From the NCBI RefSeq assembly GCF_014203855.1, contig NZ_JACHJV010000001.1, forward strand, positions 1,550,001-1,614,000: 64,000 nt of DNA, given 5' to 3'. Shown here one piece after another: positions 17,677 through 26,449 of this stretch. Source of the stretch: Kitasatospora kifunensis (GTDB taxonomy: Bacteria > Actinomycetota > Actinomycetes > Streptomycetales > Streptomycetaceae). A program made the position numbers and the translations under genes. Numbering within the stretch: position 1 is the first letter of the stretch; the number at the start of each line of letters is the position of its first letter. The notes under the pieces are model-generated. The model did no database searches and was not told the DNA's origin. It saw only the letters and a list, made by a program, of their open reading frames with translations.

Positions 17677-18662
17677 GAAAGCCTCGCTCTCGGGTCGATC
17701 CAGGCGTAGAGCAGGTCCACGACCAGATTGGAGGTGACGATGAAGAAGGAGGCCAGCAGCGTGATGCCCATCACCACCGGCTGGTCGGACTTGTTGAGCG
17801 AGTCGGCGAACAGCTTGCCGACGCCCGGCAGTCCGAAGAGCGACTCGGTGATCATCGCGCCGGCCAGCAGGCTGCCCAGGTCCATGCCGAGCATGGTGGC
17901 CACCGCCGTCAGCGCCGGGCGCAGCCCGTGCTTGCCGACCACCCTGCGCTCGCGCAGCCCCTTGGCCCGCGCGGTGCGCACATACGGCTCGGCCAGCGTC
18001 TCGATCACCGAACTGCGGGTCATCCGGGCGTACATGGCGGCCGTCGCGAGCGCCAGCGTGATCCACGGCAGCAGCAGGTTCTGCGCCCAACCAACCGGAT
18101 CGTCACCGAAGTTGACGTAGCGTGGATACGGCATCAGGCCAAGGACCGTGACCACCACGTAGAGCAGGATCATCGCGGTGAAGTAGACCGGCACCGCGGC
18201 CGCGCCGATGGTGGCGACCATCACCGTGCGGTCCACCCAGGTGTTCTTGCGCAGCGCCGAGACGACGCCGGCGCCCAGGCCCAGCAGCAGCCAGCAAGCG
18301 GCCGCGCCGATCGCCAGCGAGAAGCTGGTCGGCAGCCGGTCCATCATCAGGTCCCAGACCGGGCGGCCGCTCTGGAACGAGTAGCCGAAGCAGGGGAAGC
18401 CGCAGTGCACCGCGTACTGCCCGGTGCCCATCGTGCGCCCGGCGAAGATCGCCAACACGTAGCGGCCGAACTGGACGATCAGCGGCGCGTCCAGACCCAT
18501 CTGCTTGCGGACCAGCGCGATCTGGTCGGGCGCGCAGTCCTTGCCGCAGAACTGCACGGCCGGATCACTCGGCAACAGGTAGAAGATGGTGAAGGTGACC
18601 GCGCAGATCACCAGCAGGGTGCCGGCGATGCCGAGCAGTCGGCGGAGCAGGAACGCGATCAT
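17673..18662 (-). CDS. ABC importer permease 1 (DppB/OppB-like)
   Basis: A 329-residue inner-membrane subunit. It begins MIAFLLRRLLGIAGTLLVIC, typical of DppB, then has a large external loop with paired Cys (CGKDCAPDQ; CGFPCFG). The EAA loop that docks the ATPase (YVRTARAKGLRERRVVGKHG) and TESLFGLPGVGKL follow. About six helices. The ATG overlaps the upstream permease stop by 4 bases. Confidence 0.92.
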   Translation of the reverse strand: MIAFLLRRLLGIAGTLLVICAVTFTIFYLLPSDPAVQFCGKDCAPDQIALVRKQMGLDAPLIVQFGRYVLAIFAGRTMGTGQYAVHCGFPCFGYSFQSGRPVWDLMMDRLPTSFSLAIGAAACWLLLGLGAGVVSALRKNTWVDRTVMVATIGAAAVPVYFTAMILLYVVVTVLGLMPYPRYVNFGDDPVGWAQNLLLPWITLALATAAMYARMTRSSVIETLAEPYVRTARAKGLRERRVVGKHGLRPALTAVATMLGMDLGSLLAGAMITESLFGLPGVGKLFADSLNKSDQPVVMGITLLASFFIVTSNLVVDLLYAWIDPRARLS

Positions 18663-19606
18663 CCGTGGCCGCCCTTCGGGTCGAGGGCGTCGCGCAGCGC
18701 GTCGCCGAGCAGGGTGAAGGCCAGCACCACCAGGAACAGGCAGGCGCAGGGCAGGACGAAGAACATCGGGTCGACCTTGTAGTACAGCTGGGCGTCGGTG
18801 ATCATCTGCCCCCAGGACGGAGTGGGCGGGCGGACCCCGACCCCGAGGTAGGTCAGGCCGGCCTCGGAGCCGATCAGTCCGGGGATGGCCAGCGTGACGT
18901 AGACGATGACGGTGCTGGTCAGGTTCGGCAGGATCTCGGTGAGCAGGATCCGCAGGCTCGGCGTGCCGCTGGCCCGAGCCGCCTCGACGTACTCGCGGCG
19001 CTTGAGCGAGATGGTCTGGCCCCGGATCACCCGGGCGATGTAGGGCCAGGTGAAGAGGCTCATCACGACGACCAGCAGCAGCACCCGGTTGGCGTTCTTC
19101 ACCACCGAGAGCAGCGCGATCATGAAGATCAGGCTCGGGAAGGACATCATGACGTCCATGAACCGGCTGATCACCGCGTCGATGCGGCCGCCGAAGTAGC
19201 CGGCGGTGACCCCGAGCGCCACCCCGACCACGGTGATCAACAGCGCGGCGCTGAAGGAGACCAGCAGACTGATCCGGGCGCCGTAGAGCAGCCGGGCGAA
19301 GATGTCGCGCCCCAGCATCGGCTCGACGCCGAGCCAGTGCTGCGGACTCATCCCGCCGAAGGCTCCGCGAGGCAGCCCGCCGAGGTAGGGGTCGATGGCG
19401 TACTTGTCGGTGTCGGCGGGGCCGTAGCCGCTGATCGCGGTGAGCACCGGGGCGAGCAGCGCGGCCAGCACGAAGAAGGCGATGATGCCCAGTCCGACCA
19501 TCGCGGCCGGTCTGCGGCGCAGTCGGCCCCAGGCCAACCGCCAAGGGGAGGCTGCTTTCTGCCGGTCAGTCACCTCTACTGCGGCAGGCGCCAGTTCGAC
19601 CGTCAT
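18659..19606 (-). CDS. ABC importer permease 2 (DppC/OppC-like)
   Basis: A 315-residue permease. The N-terminal OppC_N segment (WGRLRRRPAAMVGLGII) precedes LGVEPMLGRDIFARLLYGAR and helices of the BPD_transp_1 domain; the EAA loop is YVEAARASGTPSLRILLTEI. It starts 4 bases inside the stop of the binding-protein gene and is coupled to it. Confidence 0.92.
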   Translation of the reverse strand: MTVELAPAAVEVTDRQKAASPWRLAWGRLRRRPAAMVGLGIIAFFVLAALLAPVLTAISGYGPADTDKYAIDPYLGGLPRGAFGGMSPQHWLGVEPMLGRDIFARLLYGARISLLVSFSAALLITVVGVALGVTAGYFGGRIDAVISRFMDVMMSFPSLIFMIALLSVVKNANRVLLLVVVMSLFTWPYIARVIRGQTISLKRREYVEAARASGTPSLRILLTEILPNLTSTVIVYVTLAIPGLIGSEAGLTYLGVGVRPPTPSWGQMITDAQLYYKVDPMFFVLPCACLFLVVLAFTLLGDALRDALDPKGGHG

Positions 19607-21345
19607 TTGACGGACTTGAGGCCGACGGTGGCGTAGTCGATCTGCCCCGACCAGATCGGACTCGCGGACGCCCCGGCGATGTTGGTGCCGACCAGCAGCG
19701 GCTTCTTCTGCCAGGTGAGCGGGACGGTGGGCGCCGAGTCCATGATCTTGCCGTCCAGCGCCAGCCAGGCGGCGTTGGCGGCGTTCACGTCACTCAGTCC
19801 GGCGATCCGGTCCATCTCGGTGTCCACCGAGGGGTCCTTGAACCGGGACATGTTGCCCTGGTTGCCGGTGTCCACGATCACCCGGCTGTCGAAGAGCATC
19901 GGCAGGAAGGTGGCACCCGACGGGTAGTCCGGACACCAGCCGGTGATCGCCAGGCCGGTCTGCGTCTTCTTGTCGCCGACCACCGAGTTGACCACGCTGG
20001 CGTCCAGCGTGTTGATCGTGACATTGATGTTGATCTTCTTGAGCGAGGCCTGGATCGCCTCCGCCTGCTGGCGCTGACCGGTGGAGACGGTGATCTCGGT
20101 GGAGAGCCCGCCGCTCATCCCGGCCTGCGCCAGATACTGCTTGGCCTTGTCGAGGTCGCCGCCGACCGGGATGCCGAAGTGATCGACCGCCTTGCCGCCG
20201 GTCAACTCCGGTGGCAGGTAGGTGGTCGCGATGTCGGCCAGCGCCGGGCCACCGACCGAGGACTGGAAGGCCTGCTTGTCTATCGCGTACTCGACCGCCA
20301 GCCGCAGGTTCTTGTTGTCGAACGGCGGCTTGCTGTTGTCCATGGTCAGCATCGTCGTGCAGTTCTCGTTCTCGCTGACCAGGCGGGACTTGACGTCCGG
20401 ATTGGTGATCACGTCGGGAACCTTGGCGGGCGCGAGGTCGGTGTAGGCGATCGCGTCCTGGTCGTCGCCCTGCGAGGCGATCAGGCGGTCGGCGATGCCG
20501 GCCGAGCCGAGCGTCTGGTCCACCACGATCTTGTCCGGATAGGCCTTGCGGACCGGGTCGGTGGCCGGGTCCCAGTACGGGTTGCGGACCAGCACCAGCT
20601 GCTTGCCGCGGTCGTACGTCTGGATCTTGTACGGGCCCGAGGAGAACGGGTGGTTGCTGTAGTTGGCACCGGCCTCCTTGGCGATCGGCACCGGCGCGAA
20701 GGTCGGCAGCGTCACCGTGTAGCCGAACTCGGCGACCGGGCGCTTGAGATGGAAGATGATCGTCTTGGCGTCCGGGACCTCGATCGCCTCCGGGCCCAGC
20801 CGCTGGCCGTGCAGCGGACCGGCGTATCCGGCCGGGGCGTTCAGGTACTGCTTGGCGTAGTTCGGACCGCCGGGCAGATCGGGGGAGAAGGAGCGCTCGA
20901 CGTTGTACTTGATGTCGTCGGCGACGATCGGCGAGCCGTCCTCGTACTTCAGGCCGTCCTTGAGGTGGAAGGTCCAGGTCTTCGCGCCGTCGCTCGGGGT
21001 GCCGAGGTCGGTGGCCAGGTCCGGGACGATCTGCAGGCCCTGGGCGCCGGGCGCGGCCTTGAACGTGGTCAGCGTGCGGTAGAGCGTGCGGATGCCGAAG
21101 TCCATCTCCGGCTCGACCCAGTTGCGGGTCGGATCGAGCTGCGAGAAGTCCTGGTTGGACAGGACGTGCAGGGTGCCGCCCTTGACCGGCGTGCCGCCGA
21201 TGATGCCGTCGCCCGCGGTGGTGATGCCGCTTCCACCGTCGGTACCGCCATCGCCGCTGCTCTCGTGACTGGAACACGCCGCGAGGCCGAGGGTCAGGGT
21301 CGCCGCGATCGCTGCCGCGAGGCCGGCATGGATACGCCTGGTCAT
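19603..21345 (-). CDS. Family 5 solute-binding lipoprotein of the ABC importer
   Basis: A 580-residue extracellular binding protein (SBP_bac_5). The lipoprotein signal MTRRIHAGLAAAIAATLTLG ends at a lipobox LAAC, followed by a Gly/Ser linker. Family features include GGTLHVLSNQDFSQLDPTRN, DGLKYEDGSPIVADDIKYN and LRLAVEYAIDKQAF. ATG 21345 is preceded by GGAG at 5 bases; a GTG two codons upstream is possible. The family binds peptides but also nickel and oligosaccharides. The GH36 enzyme at the end of the operon favours alpha-galactosides, as in the rhizobial agp-mel system. Confidence 0.9.
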   Translation of the reverse strand: MTRRIHAGLAAAIAATLTLGLAACSSHESSGDGGTDGGSGITTAGDGIIGGTPVKGGTLHVLSNQDFSQLDPTRNWVEPEMDFGIRTLYRTLTTFKAAPGAQGLQIVPDLATDLGTPSDGAKTWTFHLKDGLKYEDGSPIVADDIKYNVERSFSPDLPGGPNYAKQYLNAPAGYAGPLHGQRLGPEAIEVPDAKTIIFHLKRPVAEFGYTVTLPTFAPVPIAKEAGANYSNHPFSSGPYKIQTYDRGKQLVLVRNPYWDPATDPVRKAYPDKIVVDQTLGSAGIADRLIASQGDDQDAIAYTDLAPAKVPDVITNPDVKSRLVSENENCTTMLTMDNSKPPFDNKNLRLAVEYAIDKQAFQSSVGGPALADIATTYLPPELTGGKAVDHFGIPVGGDLDKAKQYLAQAGMSGGLSTEITVSTGQRQQAEAIQASLKKININVTINTLDASVVNSVVGDKKTQTGLAITGWCPDYPSGATFLPMLFDSRVIVDTGNQGNMSRFKDPSVDTEMDRIAGLSDVNAANAAWLALDGKIMDSAPTVPLTWQKKPLLVGTNIAGASASPIWSGQIDYATVGLKSVK

Positions 21346-21428
21346 ATGCACTCCGCTGTGAGGGGGTTGGCGCGCTGGGGTGGTGGTGGCGCCCTTGCGG
21401 GGGCTAGCCCTTCCGAGGTGTGACCCGT

Positions 21429-21457
21429 AACATAGTAATGTGAAATTGTACAAGCAA
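21429..21457 (-). promoter_or_regulatory. Promoter of the ABC importer/alpha-galactosidase operon
   Basis: On the minus strand, -35 TTGCTT (21457-21452) and -10 TATGTT (21434-21429) are separated by exactly 17 bases in an AT-rich island, about 80 bases before the binding-protein start. The Tn7-like element begins 47 bases upstream of the -35, so distal operator sequences have been displaced. Confidence 0.6.
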
Positions 21458-21498
21458 GGGATTGCCTGACCCGTTACCCAGCCGTGCCCCAACGGATC

Positions 21499-21503
21499 GT
21501 CAA
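21499..21503. repeat. Left copy of 5-bp target-site duplication (GTCAA)
   Basis: GTCAA directly precedes the TGTG end of the transposon and is repeated directly after its CACA end at 26536-26540. Five-base duplications are the rule for Tn7-like transposition. Confidence 0.65.
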
Positions 21504-21596
21504 TGTGAGATGTCGTCAGATCTGGCCGCTGGCCAGGTGATTTGACCAAACGGGTGGCAAGCCGCCATCTGAACTGGCCACGATGGGGAGGTGATC
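21504..21596. repeat. Left transposon end with TnsB-type repeats
   Basis: From the outside in: TGTGAGATGTCG terminus; outer repeat GATCTGGCCGCTGGCCA (21519-21535); GTGGCAAGCC (21554-21563); and inner repeat GCCATCTGAACTGGCCAC (21564-21581), whose complement matches the right-end repeat at 15 of 18 positions. The tnsA ribosome site (GGGGAGG) follows directly, so TnsB binding here could also repress the tns operon, as TnsB does in Tn7. Confidence 0.65.
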
Positions 21597-22346
21597 GTGA
21601 AGTCACCAACAGTGACCGGCGTGAGTGCCGGGTTCAGAATCGTCTATGTCGATGCGGTGGGGACCGAGCGTCAGCTCCCCTTGGAAGCCGCAGCTGAGGT
21701 GCCGTTCGAGCTGGGCCGGCCGGTGCGGTCGTTGCCTTCGTACCGGGGCCAGCGGAACTATCCGGGTTGGTACTGGTCCGCGACGGTGGGTCGCCACGTC
21801 GGGTACGAGTCGTGGGTGGAGCGGGACCACTTGGTGGCGCTCGACTTCGATCCGGCCGTGGCGGGGGTCGCCTCCCAGCCGTTCTGGCTGCTCTGGGACC
21901 AGGGTGGCCGCCAACCGCGCCGGCATGCGCCGGACTTCTTCGTACGGCTCGCGGATGGCGGGGTCCTGGTGCTGGACTCGCGGCCGCTGGAGCGGATCGC
22001 CGAGCGGGACCGGGAGGCGTTCGCCGCGACCGAGGCGGCGTGCGCGGAGGTGGGCTGGCGTTACGCGGTGTGGGGCGAGATGGACGGCGTGGTGGTGGCC
22101 AACCACCGTTGGCTGTCCGGGTACCGGCATCCGCGCTGCTTCGATCCATCCGTGGCGGGTCGTCTGCGCGAGGTGTTCGCGCTGCCGGGCTCGCTGATGC
22201 GGGGCGCCGAGATGGCCGGCGATCCGATCCGGGTCCTGCCCGTCCTGTTCCACCTGATGTGGCGCCATCTCCTGGTAGCGGACCTGTCGCTGGTCCTCGG
22301 TGACCGCACGGTGGTCCGGTCGGCGAACGGGGTGTGGCATGGCTGA
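21597..22346 (+). CDS. tnsA: TnsA-like transposon endonuclease
   Basis: A 249-residue protein. The N-terminal PD-(D/E)XK-type nuclease fold shows the usual TnsA order: GYESWVERDHLVALDFDP (catalytic Glu about residue 71), then ASQPFWLLW, then RRHAPDFFVRLADGG (catalytic Asp about 113). The strand VLVLDSRP replaces the Q/E-x-K of Tn7 TnsA by D-S-R. TnsA makes the 5' cuts that turn transposition into clean cut-and-paste. GTG 21597 has GGGGAGG 5 bases upstream, favoured over GTG 21591, which overlaps that site. It overlaps tnsB by 8 bases. Confidence 0.87.
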   Translation: MKSPTVTGVSAGFRIVYVDAVGTERQLPLEAAAEVPFELGRPVRSLPSYRGQRNYPGWYWSATVGRHVGYESWVERDHLVALDFDPAVAGVASQPFWLLWDQGGRQPRRHAPDFFVRLADGGVLVLDSRPLERIAERDREAFAATEAACAEVGWRYAVWGEMDGVVVANHRWLSGYRHPRCFDPSVAGRLREVFALPGSLMRGAEMAGDPIRVLPVLFHLMWRHLLVADLSLVLGDRTVVRSANGVWHG

Positions 22347-24441
22347 GCCGGGCGGTGTTCTCCGCGTCGAGGACCGCGTGGTCTTCGACGGTGCTGAGCA
22401 CGAGGTGGTGGCCCTGTCGGGCAACGCGGTGCGGCTGCTGTCAATGTCGGGGCAGGTCAGTGTGGTTGCGCTGCCGCACCTGCTGATGGCGGCCGACTTC
22501 GCGGTGGTGGGCTCGGCGGGGCCGGCCGCGTCCCGTCAGCCGTTCGTCTCCGACGGGCTCATGGACTCGGTTCCGCAGGCGGCCGCGGATCGGGCCCGGA
22601 TGTGGGAGCGGCACCTGCTGGAGGTCGAGACCGGGCTCCCGGTGGATGCCGTTCCCGGCGCGATTCCCCGTCCCGAGTACGACCCAACCCGGTGCTCGGT
22701 CGCCGAGCGCGAGGCCGCGAAGGCATCTGAGCTGACTGGGCTGGGAGTGCGGGCGAGCGTTCGGACGGTTCGCCGGATGCGGCAGCGTTACCGGGACCAG
22801 GGCCTCTGGGGGCTGGTGGACACCCGCTACGCGCCCCGCACGAGCGGGACCGGACGAGTCGACCCGCGGGTGGTGTCAGCGGCGATGGCCGTGATCAATG
22901 CCCAGACCGGCACCTCTACCGGCACCAAATCCAGGGTCCTGGCCCAGGTCACACGCAGGCTTGATGACGAGTACGGTCCGGGAACGGTGCCGCTGCCCTC
23001 CCAGCGGACGGCCTACCGGCTGCTGGACCGGCTCGCCGCCGGGAAGCACACGTTCGGCTCGGCGGTGACACGTCGTCAGACGGCGAATCGGCCGGCGGGG
23101 GTGTTCACTCCGACTTTCGCTGCCAGGCCCGGTGAACAGGTCCAGATCGACGTGACACCGCTGGATGTGATGGCGGTGATGGATGACGGGGTGACCGCCC
23201 GGGCCGAGCTGATCGCCGCGATCGACATCGCGACTCGGACGATCTGTGCGGCCGTGCTGCAGCCGGCCGGGACCAAGGCCATCGACGCCTCGTTGCTGCT
23301 GGCCAGGATGATGGTGCCCGAGCCGATGCGGCCCGGCTGGGAGCACGTGCTGCGGATGTCGTCCTCCCGGATCCCCCACAGGCGGCTGGTGGAGATCGAC
23401 CGACGGTTGGAGCTGGCCGCCGCCAAGCCTGTGATCGTGCCCGAGACCGTGGTGATCGACCATGGCAAGGTCTTCGTCTCGGAGACGTTCCTGCGGGCAG
23501 CACGCACGCTCGGTGTGTCCGTGCAGCCCGCCCGGCCCCGCACCCCGACAGACAAGGGTGTGATCGAGAGGACTTTCGAGTCCATCAATACTCTTTTCTG
23601 CCAGCACGTTTCCGGCTACACCGGGCGGGATGTCACCCGCCGGGGCGCCGACGTGAACGAGCGGGCGGTGTGGTCGGTGGCCGACCTCCAGGAGTTGCTG
23701 GAGGAGTGGATCGTGGCGGGCTGGCAGATGCGCCCACACGAGGGACTGCGGCACCCGTTCACCCCTGACCGGGCACTGTCGCCCAACGAAGCGTATGCGG
23801 CGCTGGTGGCAGCGGCCGGCTACGTGCCGATCACCCTCAGCGGTGAGGACTACATCGAGTTGCTGCCCACCCACTGGCGGGCGATCGGTGACGCCGGTGT
23901 CCAGATCGACTACCGCACCTACAACAGTCAAGAGCTCGCGCCCTACCGGCATGCCGCGTCCGGCATCGCCGCCAAGGGTGACCGCTGGGAGGTCCACTAC
24001 GACCCCTACGACCTGACCCGGGTCTGGGTCAGGGACCACCATCGGGGCGGCTGGATCACGGTCCCGTGGACCCACCACGGCCTGGTCCGCCAGCCGTTCG
24101 CGGACTTCACCTGGCGTCAGGCCCGCAAGATCGCCGCCGGACGCGGAGTCGATGACGCCAACGAGACAGCGGTGGCGGTAGTCCTGGCCGCCTTGCTGCG
24201 GCGAGCCGAGGAAGGCCCGGGGCAGTCGCGGGCCCTGTCCAGGGCCCGCACCGCGACAGCGATGCCGAACCGGCTGCCTGCCGCCCTGCCGCCCGCTGCG
24301 AGTTCACCGCCGGATCCGGAACCGGAGCCTGCTCGGGTCGGAGCGCAGGAACTGGACGACCACGCTGACGAGCCGTCGTCCGGCGCCATCGTGCCGTTCG
24401 GCCTGTTCGACCCCTTCAGTGAGGAGGGGGGCCGACTGTGA
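22339..24441 (+). CDS. tnsB: TnsB-like DDE transposase
   Basis: A 700-residue transposase of the Tn7/Tn5053/Mu group. Helix-turn-helix DNA-binding regions lie in the first 200 residues. The rve/DDE core follows with Asp about 271 (GEQVQIDVTPLD), Asp about 374 (PETVVIDHGK) and Glu about 410 (TPTDKGVIERTFESIN). The last two are 35 residues apart, the classical D-x35-E. A Mu-type C-terminal beta-barrel and an acidic tail for TnsC contact complete it. ATG 22339 overlaps the tnsA stop; a GTG at 22300 would add 13 residues. It performs 3' end cleavage and strand transfer. Confidence 0.92.
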   Translation: MAEPGGVLRVEDRVVFDGAEHEVVALSGNAVRLLSMSGQVSVVALPHLLMAADFAVVGSAGPAASRQPFVSDGLMDSVPQAAADRARMWERHLLEVETGLPVDAVPGAIPRPEYDPTRCSVAEREAAKASELTGLGVRASVRTVRRMRQRYRDQGLWGLVDTRYAPRTSGTGRVDPRVVSAAMAVINAQTGTSTGTKSRVLAQVTRRLDDEYGPGTVPLPSQRTAYRLLDRLAAGKHTFGSAVTRRQTANRPAGVFTPTFAARPGEQVQIDVTPLDVMAVMDDGVTARAELIAAIDIATRTICAAVLQPAGTKAIDASLLLARMMVPEPMRPGWEHVLRMSSSRIPHRRLVEIDRRLELAAAKPVIVPETVVIDHGKVFVSETFLRAARTLGVSVQPARPRTPTDKGVIERTFESINTLFCQHVSGYTGRDVTRRGADVNERAVWSVADLQELLEEWIVAGWQMRPHEGLRHPFTPDRALSPNEAYAALVAAAGYVPITLSGEDYIELLPTHWRAIGDAGVQIDYRTYNSQELAPYRHAASGIAAKGDRWEVHYDPYDLTRVWVRDHHRGGWITVPWTHHGLVRQPFADFTWRQARKIAAGRGVDDANETAVAVVLAALLRRAEEGPGQSRALSRARTATAMPNRLPAALPPAASSPPDPEPEPARVGAQELDDHADEPSSGAIVPFGLFDPFSEEGGRL

Positions 24442-25490
24442 GCTACCCGAGTATCGACCTGGCCCGGCACCCGTTGACGACCAAGGAGGGCTGGCGGGCG
24501 TTCGTGGCGAAGGCCAGCCCGGAGCCGCCACGTCTGCTCGCGCTCAAGGACTGGGAGCGACTGGACGACGTGGAGCGGGAGATCTACGACGACGGCCGAC
24601 GTGACTTCCACAGCGAACTGCTGCTGGTCGCGACCCCGGACGTTCGCCGAATCACCACGGTCGGCGCGAAGCTCATCGTCGGGAACCGGGGCAAACAGCT
24701 CGGCCGCCGCGGGTTGATCGTCTCCGGCCCGAGCGGCACCGGCAAGAGCACGTCCATCACCCTGCTCGGCAAGAAGCACCAGATCGACCTGGAACGGCGC
24801 TCCCCCGGCGTCACCGATCGCATCCCGGTCGTCTACATCATCGTCCCGCCCGCGGCAACGCCGAAGATGCTAGCCATCGAGATGGCCAACTTCCTTGGTC
24901 TGCCGGTCACCAGTCGCGACAGCCAGCACTCCATCACCCAGGCCGTGTCCACCGTGCTCCGCCAGGTCCGTTGCAGTCTGGTCCTGGTCGACGAGATCCA
25001 CCGGCTCGACCTGCGGACACGCGCCGGCGCTCAGGCGTCCGACCAGCTGAAGTACTTCTTCGACAGCATCAGCGCCACGTTCGTCTATGCGGGCCTGGAA
25101 CTCCAGGAGCACGGCATGTTCTCCGGCATGCGGGGCCGCCAGATCGCCGGACGGTTCGTCACCCTCACCACCTCGGCATTCAGCCACGTCACCGCGGCCC
25201 AGAAAGACGACTGGGCCAAGCTGGTGGCCACCATGGAGCAGTCCCTGCGGCTGCACCGCCACCGCAGCGGCACACTGATCGAGCTCGCGCCCTACCTCTA
25301 CCAACGCACCGGCGGCATGATCGGCAGTCTCGATCAGCTCGTCCACGACGCGGCGAACGAGGCGATCGACACTGGCGCCGAGAAGATCACCAAGAAGCTC
25401 CTGGACTCGGTGATCCTCGACACCGCCGCGCAGGAGCAGTACGACCTCCAAGCCGTCCCGCGCCAGCGGGCGCCGAGGGGGCCGCGATGA
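24438..25490 (+). CDS. tnsC: TnsC/TniB-like AAA+ transposition regulator
   Basis: A 350-residue AAA+ ATPase. Walker A is GPSGTGKST (about residues 97-105), Walker B LVLVDEIHRLD (about 181-191), with a sensor-1 region ATFVYAGLELQEHG. It matches the TniB/TnsC family that polymerises on target DNA, receives target information from TniQ-type proteins and activates TnsAB. GTG 24438 overlaps the tnsB stop (GTGA). Confidence 0.9.
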   Translation: MSYPSIDLARHPLTTKEGWRAFVAKASPEPPRLLALKDWERLDDVEREIYDDGRRDFHSELLLVATPDVRRITTVGAKLIVGNRGKQLGRRGLIVSGPSGTGKSTSITLLGKKHQIDLERRSPGVTDRIPVVYIIVPPAATPKMLAIEMANFLGLPVTSRDSQHSITQAVSTVLRQVRCSLVLVDEIHRLDLRTRAGAQASDQLKYFFDSISATFVYAGLELQEHGMFSGMRGRQIAGRFVTLTTSAFSHVTAAQKDDWAKLVATMEQSLRLHRHRSGTLIELAPYLYQRTGGMIGSLDQLVHDAANEAIDTGAEKITKKLLDSVILDTAAQEQYDLQAVPRQRAPRGPR

Positions 25491-26449
25491 GGATGCAGCG
25501 ATGGCAGCAGGAGGCCCGCCAACTCCCTGTCACAGTGAAGCCGTTCTTCGGCGAGACGGTCCTGTCCCTCACCCGCCGTCTCAGCGAGGCCAACGGCCTG
25601 CCCGAGACCGCCGTCCTCCGCGCCGCCGGCGAATGGGGGCCGGGCGGGACCGGGCTCCACATCTTCGACCGGGACGCCAAGCCCAACCAGCTGGCCCTTG
25701 AACGGCTGGCGACGATGTCCGGCATCCCCGTCACCAGGCTGAACATTGTCCTGCCGGGCATCCATGAGGCCCGCGATCTGCGGTTGCCGACGGACTACCC
25801 GGCCCTGCGGTGGTTCCGGCCCTGGCCTCCCAGCCAGCCAGCCTGCCGTCAATGCGCTCTGCGCTATCAGGCCCCGGGCCTTCTGGCCAGGCAGTTCGAC
25901 TCAACGATGATGTGTCACCGGCACCAGCGGTGGATCCGCTGGCAGCAGGTCGACGTCTCCAGCGACCCGGCGGTCAGCGACGCCCACCGCCGCTACCTCC
26001 GCCTCATGAGCTCGAAGCGAGCCGACCGGCAGTGGCTCCACGGCCAGTTCAAGGTTGCCAGCGAGATCGTCCAGACCTGGGTGATTGGCAAGCGGTGGCA
26101 TCCCGACCTCGCAGAACGTTGGCAGGACCGGATCCGCCGCTTGCGCTTGGCCTGGCACGACCACCCGGTCATCTGCTTCCCCGAGACCGTCACCCTCGCC
26201 GAGACCATCACGGACCTGGACATCCGCCGCGAACTCGCCCTGGTCCCCGACTGGAAGCTCCCGGCCTTCTTCGCCACCGTCGCTCAGAAGACCGGAGCTA
26301 ACAAGGCGGAGCTCAGCTACAACCAGCGCTACTTCCGACAGTGGGTCGACAAGCACCGCCACCGCTTCAGCGCCGACCGACACGAGTGCCTGGTCCGGCG
26401 CCTGGCGAAGAGCAACACACCACCTCCCGAAAGTGGCCATTTCAAATGA
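25487..26449 (+). CDS. tniQ: TniQ-family target-selection protein
   Basis: A 320-residue protein. The N-terminal FFGETVLSLTRRLSEANGL (residues 20-38) and the zinc site C120-x2-C123 (ACRQC) with C143-x2-H146 (MCHRH) are the TniQ signature. The C-terminal half has helix-turn-helix-like segments. TniQ/TnsD proteins choose the insertion site and recruit TnsC. The size is intermediate between short CAST TniQ and long TnsD, so it may itself recognise DNA. The ATG overlaps the tnsC stop; its last codons lie inside the inner right-end repeat. Confidence 0.87.
   Translation: MRMQRWQQEARQLPVTVKPFFGETVLSLTRRLSEANGLPETAVLRAAGEWGPGGTGLHIFDRDAKPNQLALERLATMSGIPVTRLNIVLPGIHEARDLRLPTDYPALRWFRPWPPSQPACRQCALRYQAPGLLARQFDSTMMCHRHQRWIRWQQVDVSSDPAVSDAHRRYLRLMSSKRADRQWLHGQFKVASEIVQTWVIGKRWHPDLAERWQDRIRRLRLAWHDHPVICFPETVTLAETITDLDIRRELALVPDWKLPAFFATVAQKTGANKAELSYNQRYFRQWVDKHRHRFSADRHECLVRRLAKSNTPPPESGHFK

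Noticed and set aside
21511..21521. Alternative left transposon end beginning TGTCGTC
   Set aside because: Its 5-base flank (TGAGA) has no partner next to any ACA at the right end, while TGTG at 21504 gives an exact GTCAA duplication.
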